Origin: Micavibrio_C sp046294845
GTDB lineage: Bacteria > Pseudomonadota > Alphaproteobacteria > Micavibrionales > Micavibrionaceae
DNA length: 64,000 nt
Direction of reading: 5' to 3'
Assembly: GCA_046294845.1 (NCBI GenBank)
Contig: JBKBNU010000001.1
Span: 1,054,001 to 1,118,000, forward strand
The position numbers and the translations under genes were made by a program. This document shows, in pieces, positions 60,756-64,000 of this stretch (positions within the stretch are counted from its first letter, which is position 1; each line of letters opens with the position of its first letter). The notes under the pieces are model-generated. The model was not told where the DNA came from and ran no database searches. It was given only the letters and a program-made list of their open reading frames with translations.

Positions 60756-60886
60756 GGGGGAAGCTTAGGCGAAGCGCTTCAGGGCTGCAATCCCTTGGAA
60801 GCGCTGGATATTTCATAATTAACATATTTGTAAGTTTTTTCAGGCATTATGATCACAGACCAAATGAACCAAAAACGGGGTGTGTG

Positions 60887-61147
60887 ATGTCGGATACAAG
60901 CGTACAAAAAGATGTTGTCGAAGATGGCGGGATTAAATGTTCGATTCCTGTGATAAACAAGCTTTTCGCTGCGTGTGCTTCCGGTGAAGCTGCCGGATCG
61001 GCACCTAAAACACCAGGTCTTGAGGCACCGAAGAATGATGCCCAAGCATTGGCTCAAAATGGAGGTCTCGGTAATGGCGGACTAGATAAAGCTGCAACTG
61101 CCATTATGACTGTACAAAAGAAACGTGAAATGGCTGCAGGACTGTAG
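60887..61147 (+). CDS. Small unknown protein
   Basis: The 86-residue protein from ATG at 60887 begins MSDTSVQKDVVEDGG, then IKCSIPVINKLFAACASGEA. A Gly/Ala/Asn-rich flexible middle follows (NGGLGNGGLDKAATA) and a basic end. Two Cys are present. It lacks a TM segment and a signal, and the frame extends upstream only by a run unlikely to be coding. No clear ribosome site. It has its own terminator, which supports a real gene. Confidence 0.5.
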   Translation: MSDTSVQKDVVEDGGIKCSIPVINKLFAACASGEAAGSAPKTPGLEAPKNDAQALAQNGGLGNGGLDKAATAIMTVQKKREMAAGL

Positions 61148-61170
61148 GGATTTCTAAAGCAGAAATAGTG

Positions 61171-61203
61171 AAGCGCCCTGTTTTTCGGGGCGCTTTGTTT
61201 TTT
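61171..61203. terminator. Bidirectional rho-independent terminator
   Basis: AAGCGCCC at 61171-61178 and GGGCGCTT at 61188-61195, followed by a T-run. It lies between the 86-residue gene and the convergent histidine phosphatase. Confidence 0.9.
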
Positions 61204-61823
61204 TACGCCGGTTTTATATTCCAGCTTTCAACCTGCCAGTGACCATCAGTGTTGTTGATGAGCCCGTAGGAACCTGTAGCGAGTTTGATCGGGAAGTTTC
61301 GGCAAAATTCATCATAATTTCCGGTGATATAGGGTGCAAAACGGGCAGTGCCATTGCTGGTGACGATCAGGATGGTTTCTCCGTGATGATCAGACTCTAG
61401 CTGACGGGCCAGTTCCTGCCATGAGGCAATCTGGGCCACGGGATCAACCAGCCAGCCTCGCGGAACAACCGCTTTTTCATCCCAGTCTTTTAAAGCTTGG
61501 GCCCCCAGACGGGCGATCACATCGTCTTCAGTCTTGTTTTCATCGGGGCCGTAATCAAGCTCGTTCAGGGAGGCAAGCGGCGTGGCATCAAGGGATAGCC
61601 CCATGGCTTCAAGGGCAAGAGAGGCTGTCTGCCGTGTTCTTTGCTGCTGGGATGAGAAGGCCTGCGAAGGGATAAGTCCTGCCTCTTTTAGATGTTGCCC
61701 CAGTTTGCGGGCTTGTTCTTGCCCTGTGGTGGTGAGCGGAATATCGGTACGGGCGCCAACACGGCGCGGTGTTTCCCCCGCATTAAAGGTATTGCCATGA
61801 CGGGCGATGATCAAACGTGTCAT
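61203..61823 (-). CDS. Histidine phosphatase-superfamily protein with altered second catalytic residue
   Basis: The 206-residue protein has the phosphoglycerate-mutase-like RHG motif (LIIARHGNTFNAG; His9 is the phospho-acceptor), RTRQTASLALEAM and a central LNELDYG (the proton-donor acidic residue is here). In the usual second catalytic His position the sequence reads ILIVTSNGTARF, so His is replaced by Asn. It may still be active with another donor, or it may be a binding protein. It overlaps the O-antigen ligase gene by ATGA. Confidence 0.85.
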   Translation of the reverse strand: MTRLIIARHGNTFNAGETPRRVGARTDIPLTTTGQEQARKLGQHLKEAGLIPSQAFSSQQQRTRQTASLALEAMGLSLDATPLASLNELDYGPDENKTEDDVIARLGAQALKDWDEKAVVPRGWLVDPVAQIASWQELARQLESDHHGETILIVTSNGTARFAPYITGNYDEFCRNFPIKLATGSYGLINNTDGHWQVESWNIKPA

Positions 61824-63706
61824 GGGGTTTCTTCCTCTTGTGCAGGTGAAGGTGGCGGCTGGATATGGCTTGCGCGGGCAGCTATAAGCGGGCGCATTTG
61901 TTGCTCAAGTTTGGTAAAGGTGGTGCGTGCGGCTTTGGTCGCGGGATAGGCAAGACCTGTTTGTACCAGCTTATAGGCACCCTCAACATCACCCTGACGC
62001 ATCAGATAACGGATATATTCTTCGCGGGCGTGATAATGCATGGGGTTCTTGCGCAAGGCCTCATCCCATGAGGCTCTGACCTTTTTTTTCCTGTCAGGGA
62101 CGTTTTCATCATCGCCATACAGATAAAGTTTCGCCCGTTTGTGATCGATGTCGGCCCATGCCGGATTGGCGGTAACGGCCCCTGCAAGCAAGTCTTCAGC
62201 TTCAATAAATGTTGTTTGGCGGTCTTCCTTTGTCATCTGTCCGGCAGGGCGGCTTAGAAGGTCGATATAAAGACCGGCGAGACGAACTTGCGGGTCGGCA
62301 AAGCTGCGGGGCGCATATTGGCGGGCTTTATTGATATGGGTGATAAAGCTGTCGAGTTGTCCTGTCCGCATGGCTTCATCGGCTTTGACCATGTGCAAGT
62401 TTCCGGCCACGGTGCTGGCGATCGTCAGGCCAATCAGCAAAGCCGTTACCGCCAGAGAGCCGCGCCATATCAGGCTATCTGATTTACGGGGGCGGATAAG
62501 CAGGTAGCCGGTCTGTTCATCGCTTGCCAGATGGTAAAGGGCCGCCATCAGAATACTTGCACAAATCAGGGAAACGAGCAGATAAAACTGGAATTCCACA
62601 TGCGCATGCAGGGCAAAGGCCATCAGGCCCCCTGTAATTCCTGCGATCATTACTTTGTTTTCTCGCGGCAGGTCAGTTTTTTTAAGGGCTGTTATGCCCA
62701 GCCAGAACCAGCTTGCCAGCACGGCATAGAATAAGGCTAGTGCCACGATGCCCGTTTCTGCAGCAAATTGTAGTGCGTCGTTATGCGCCCAATGGCCCCA
62801 TGAAAGTTGATCGGCAGGCAGGCGGTAAGAGGGGTAATAGAGATAAAAACTCCCCAATCCCGTGCCGGTCAGTACATGATCCTTGATGATCTCTATGGTG
62901 GCTTGCCAGATGGCCAGACGCTCGAAACCCGAAGCATCTTTTGCGGGTTGACCAATAGCCGACAATGTTTCCGGCAAGGGTGAGGACGTCAGGAAGAAGA
63001 AACCCGCCAGTACAACCGCCCCCAGTATTATTCCTCCTGCCAGTTTCCTGATATGGGTTCGGGCCCGATCCTTACAGGCAATCAACAGGAAGGGTAGTGT
63101 AACGGCAAAACAGATCAGGCCGCCACGGCTGCCTGTTGCCAGTAAGGCCGCGAATAAAAGGACAGAGAAGGCGCTTGCGGCATAGGCCTTCTTCCCTGAT
63201 CCAAAGAGAGCCAAAGCGCAGGCAGGCACCAGAAATAAATTTAGCAGGGCTGCACTGTTGTTCGGGTTGGGCAGCAGGCCTGCGGCGCGATTTTCATCTC
63301 TTACCAAATATTGCCAGAGGATGATCAGGGCGATTGTCGCGATAAAAGGCAAGAGAGCGATAACACTGTTTCTGATCAGGGTTGTCCGCCCGGGCAGACA
63401 TAAAAGCCCGACGAGAATGAGCGGGAGCGCCATCAGATTAAGCCATGTGACGAGACTGGAATAAGGGATACTGCTCCAAAGCAGGCTTAGGCTTAAATAG
63501 GCAGCAAAGGCAAAGGTAAGCAGGATAGCCGGTCGGCGGGGCAAGACCACGGTCTGGCCCAGAGTGCTGATCAGGCTGTAAGTCGCGATACCCAGACAAA
63601 TCAGCAGCGCAGGAGCGTAAGTGATATCATAGCCGCCGTGAAAATAGGAAGCACTGAGGGTGGCAAGAACCAGTAAAGCAGGAATGATGTAGTTCCCAAG
63701 ACTCAC
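61820..63706 (-). CDS. O-antigen ligase/Wzy-type membrane protein with C-terminal repeat domain
   Basis: The 628-residue protein has about 11-12 TM segments in the first ~440 residues. A large periplasmic loop near 270-330 contains FERLAIWQATIEIIKDHVLT, GTGLGSFYLYYPSYRLP and the WGHWAHNDALQFAAETG segment, whose His is the hallmark of the O-antigen ligase (Wzy_C) family. The last ~180 residues are helical, with TPR-like periodicity. The start is GTG at 63706, overlapping the stop of kdsB (GTGA). The protein probably ligates or polymerises surface glycan. Confidence 0.87.
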   Translation of the reverse strand: MSLGNYIIPALLVLATLSASYFHGGYDITYAPALLICLGIATYSLISTLGQTVVLPRRPAILLTFAFAAYLSLSLLWSSIPYSSLVTWLNLMALPLILVGLLCLPGRTTLIRNSVIALLPFIATIALIILWQYLVRDENRAAGLLPNPNNSAALLNLFLVPACALALFGSGKKAYAASAFSVLLFAALLATGSRGGLICFAVTLPFLLIACKDRARTHIRKLAGGIILGAVVLAGFFFLTSSPLPETLSAIGQPAKDASGFERLAIWQATIEIIKDHVLTGTGLGSFYLYYPSYRLPADQLSWGHWAHNDALQFAAETGIVALALFYAVLASWFWLGITALKKTDLPRENKVMIAGITGGLMAFALHAHVEFQFYLLVSLICASILMAALYHLASDEQTGYLLIRPRKSDSLIWRGSLAVTALLIGLTIASTVAGNLHMVKADEAMRTGQLDSFITHINKARQYAPRSFADPQVRLAGLYIDLLSRPAGQMTKEDRQTTFIEAEDLLAGAVTANPAWADIDHKRAKLYLYGDDENVPDRKKKVRASWDEALRKNPMHYHAREEYIRYLMRQGDVEGAYKLVQTGLAYPATKAARTTFTKLEQQMRPLIAARASHIQPPPSPAQEEETP

Positions 63707-64000
63707 AGATCATCACCATATTTGCGGATCAAGGCTTCGGCGCGGGTGACATCTTCGGGCGAGTCTATGCCTGATTGGATCAGGCTGCCCTCGGGATTGA
63801 TTTCAACTGTGTGGATGGTCACACCGTTTTCAAGGAAGCGGAGTTGTTCCAGCCCCTCGAGCTTTTCGTAAGTGCCTTGCGGCCATTTCACAAAGCGGCC
63901 CAGAATATCGGCCCGATAACCATAGACACCGATATGTTGCCAGACGGGGCTATGCTGGTCGTTTATACGCATTTTTTGTTCATCACGAATGGCGGGAAGA
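63703..64000 (-). CDS. kdsB: 3-deoxy-manno-octulosonate cytidylyltransferase, C-terminal part (N-terminus beyond window)
   Basis: The frame runs open to base 64000 with no start needed inside. The visible ~98 residues include LPAIRDEQK, then WQHIGVYGYRADILGRFVKW, KLEGLEQLRFLENG, and IQSGIDSPEDVTRAEALIRK. These are the C-terminal half of KdsB, which makes CMP-Kdo for LPS core. It overlaps the next gene by GTGA, forming one unit with the O-antigen ligase and the phosphatase. Confidence 0.93.
   Translation of the reverse strand, partial: LPAIRDEQKMRINDQHSPVWQHIGVYGYRADILGRFVKWPQGTYEKLEGLEQLRFLENGVTIHTVEINPEGSLIQSGIDSPEDVTRAEALIRKYGDDL

Noticed and set aside
1..64000. tRNA, rRNA, CRISPR, insertion sequence or prophage
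   Set aside because: No T-arm or CCA-type tRNA ends, no direct-repeat arrays, no transposase or integrase genes and no terminal inverted repeats were seen.

Overview
The window looks like a piece of an alphaproteobacterial chromosome with a balanced base composition. The main evidence is a ChpT-type phosphotransferase (the CckA-ChpT-CtrA relay), three perfect TTAA-N7-TTAA boxes (the CtrA consensus) in front of genes, an isocitrate dehydrogenase of the long Rickettsia type, and an alphaproteobacterial-looking S21. Many peptidase-like genes and many unplaced genes would suit a little-studied lineage such as the Micavibrio group. That placement is an inference and cannot be settled from the sequence alone. 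I see no rRNA, tRNA, CRISPR array, insertion sequence or prophage.

Layout. 1-8.2 kb: an amidoligase cut by the left edge, icd, two paralogous tandem ribbon-helix-helix-like proteins flanking a HETIH protein, a rhomboid protease, folD, a YggT protein, and two tandem exported HELKH proteins. 8.5-15.4 kb: acnA, a HEATH protein, small unknowns and a cytosolic 5'-nucleotidase. 15.4-18.9 kb: a minus-strand run of unknown genes, including a 499-residue Ala-rich hydrophobic protein and two small genes of 49 and 55 codons. 19.2-22.1 kb: purH and an overlapping cheY-cheR pair behind a CtrA box. 22.1-28.6 kb: a sigma-factor region, described below. 28.7-37.6 kb: a SIMPL protein, pdxY, a macro-domain protein, small exported or barrel-like proteins, a glycosyltransferase, and an AT-rich two-TM gene. 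37.6-49.2 kb: lepA, an I78 inhibitor, a HAD hydrolase, chpT with hexose-phosphate mutase and galU, a membrane J-protein, an M24B aminopeptidase, an ATP-grasp ligase and rpsU. 49.3-60.8 kb: yejF, yejE and yejB dispersed among other genes. 60.9-64 kb: a small protein, then kdsB, an O-antigen ligase-type protein and a histidine phosphatase in one overlapping minus-strand unit.

The most interesting region is 22.6-27.6 kb. It holds two ECF sigma genes, each overlapping a one-TM partner. The two partners share a similar short cytoplasmic segment but carry different outside domains. One outside domain is a copy of a free-standing pilin-like protein encoded next door; the other is a YfbK-type VWA domain. 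The pilin-like gene and the second sigma gene are both preceded by the same bipartite motif, CCAAGGA-N15-CGTCTWA. I read this as two linked envelope-signalling circuits in which one partner may sense, or imitate, the product it controls.

How the genes work together. Core metabolism (icd, acnA, folD, purH, pdxY) is interleaved with envelope sugar supply (mutase, galU, kdsB, O-antigen ligase), peptide handling (Yej parts, M20, M24B, rhomboid, several HExxH proteins) and cell-cycle or motility control (chpT, cheY, cheR, CtrA boxes).
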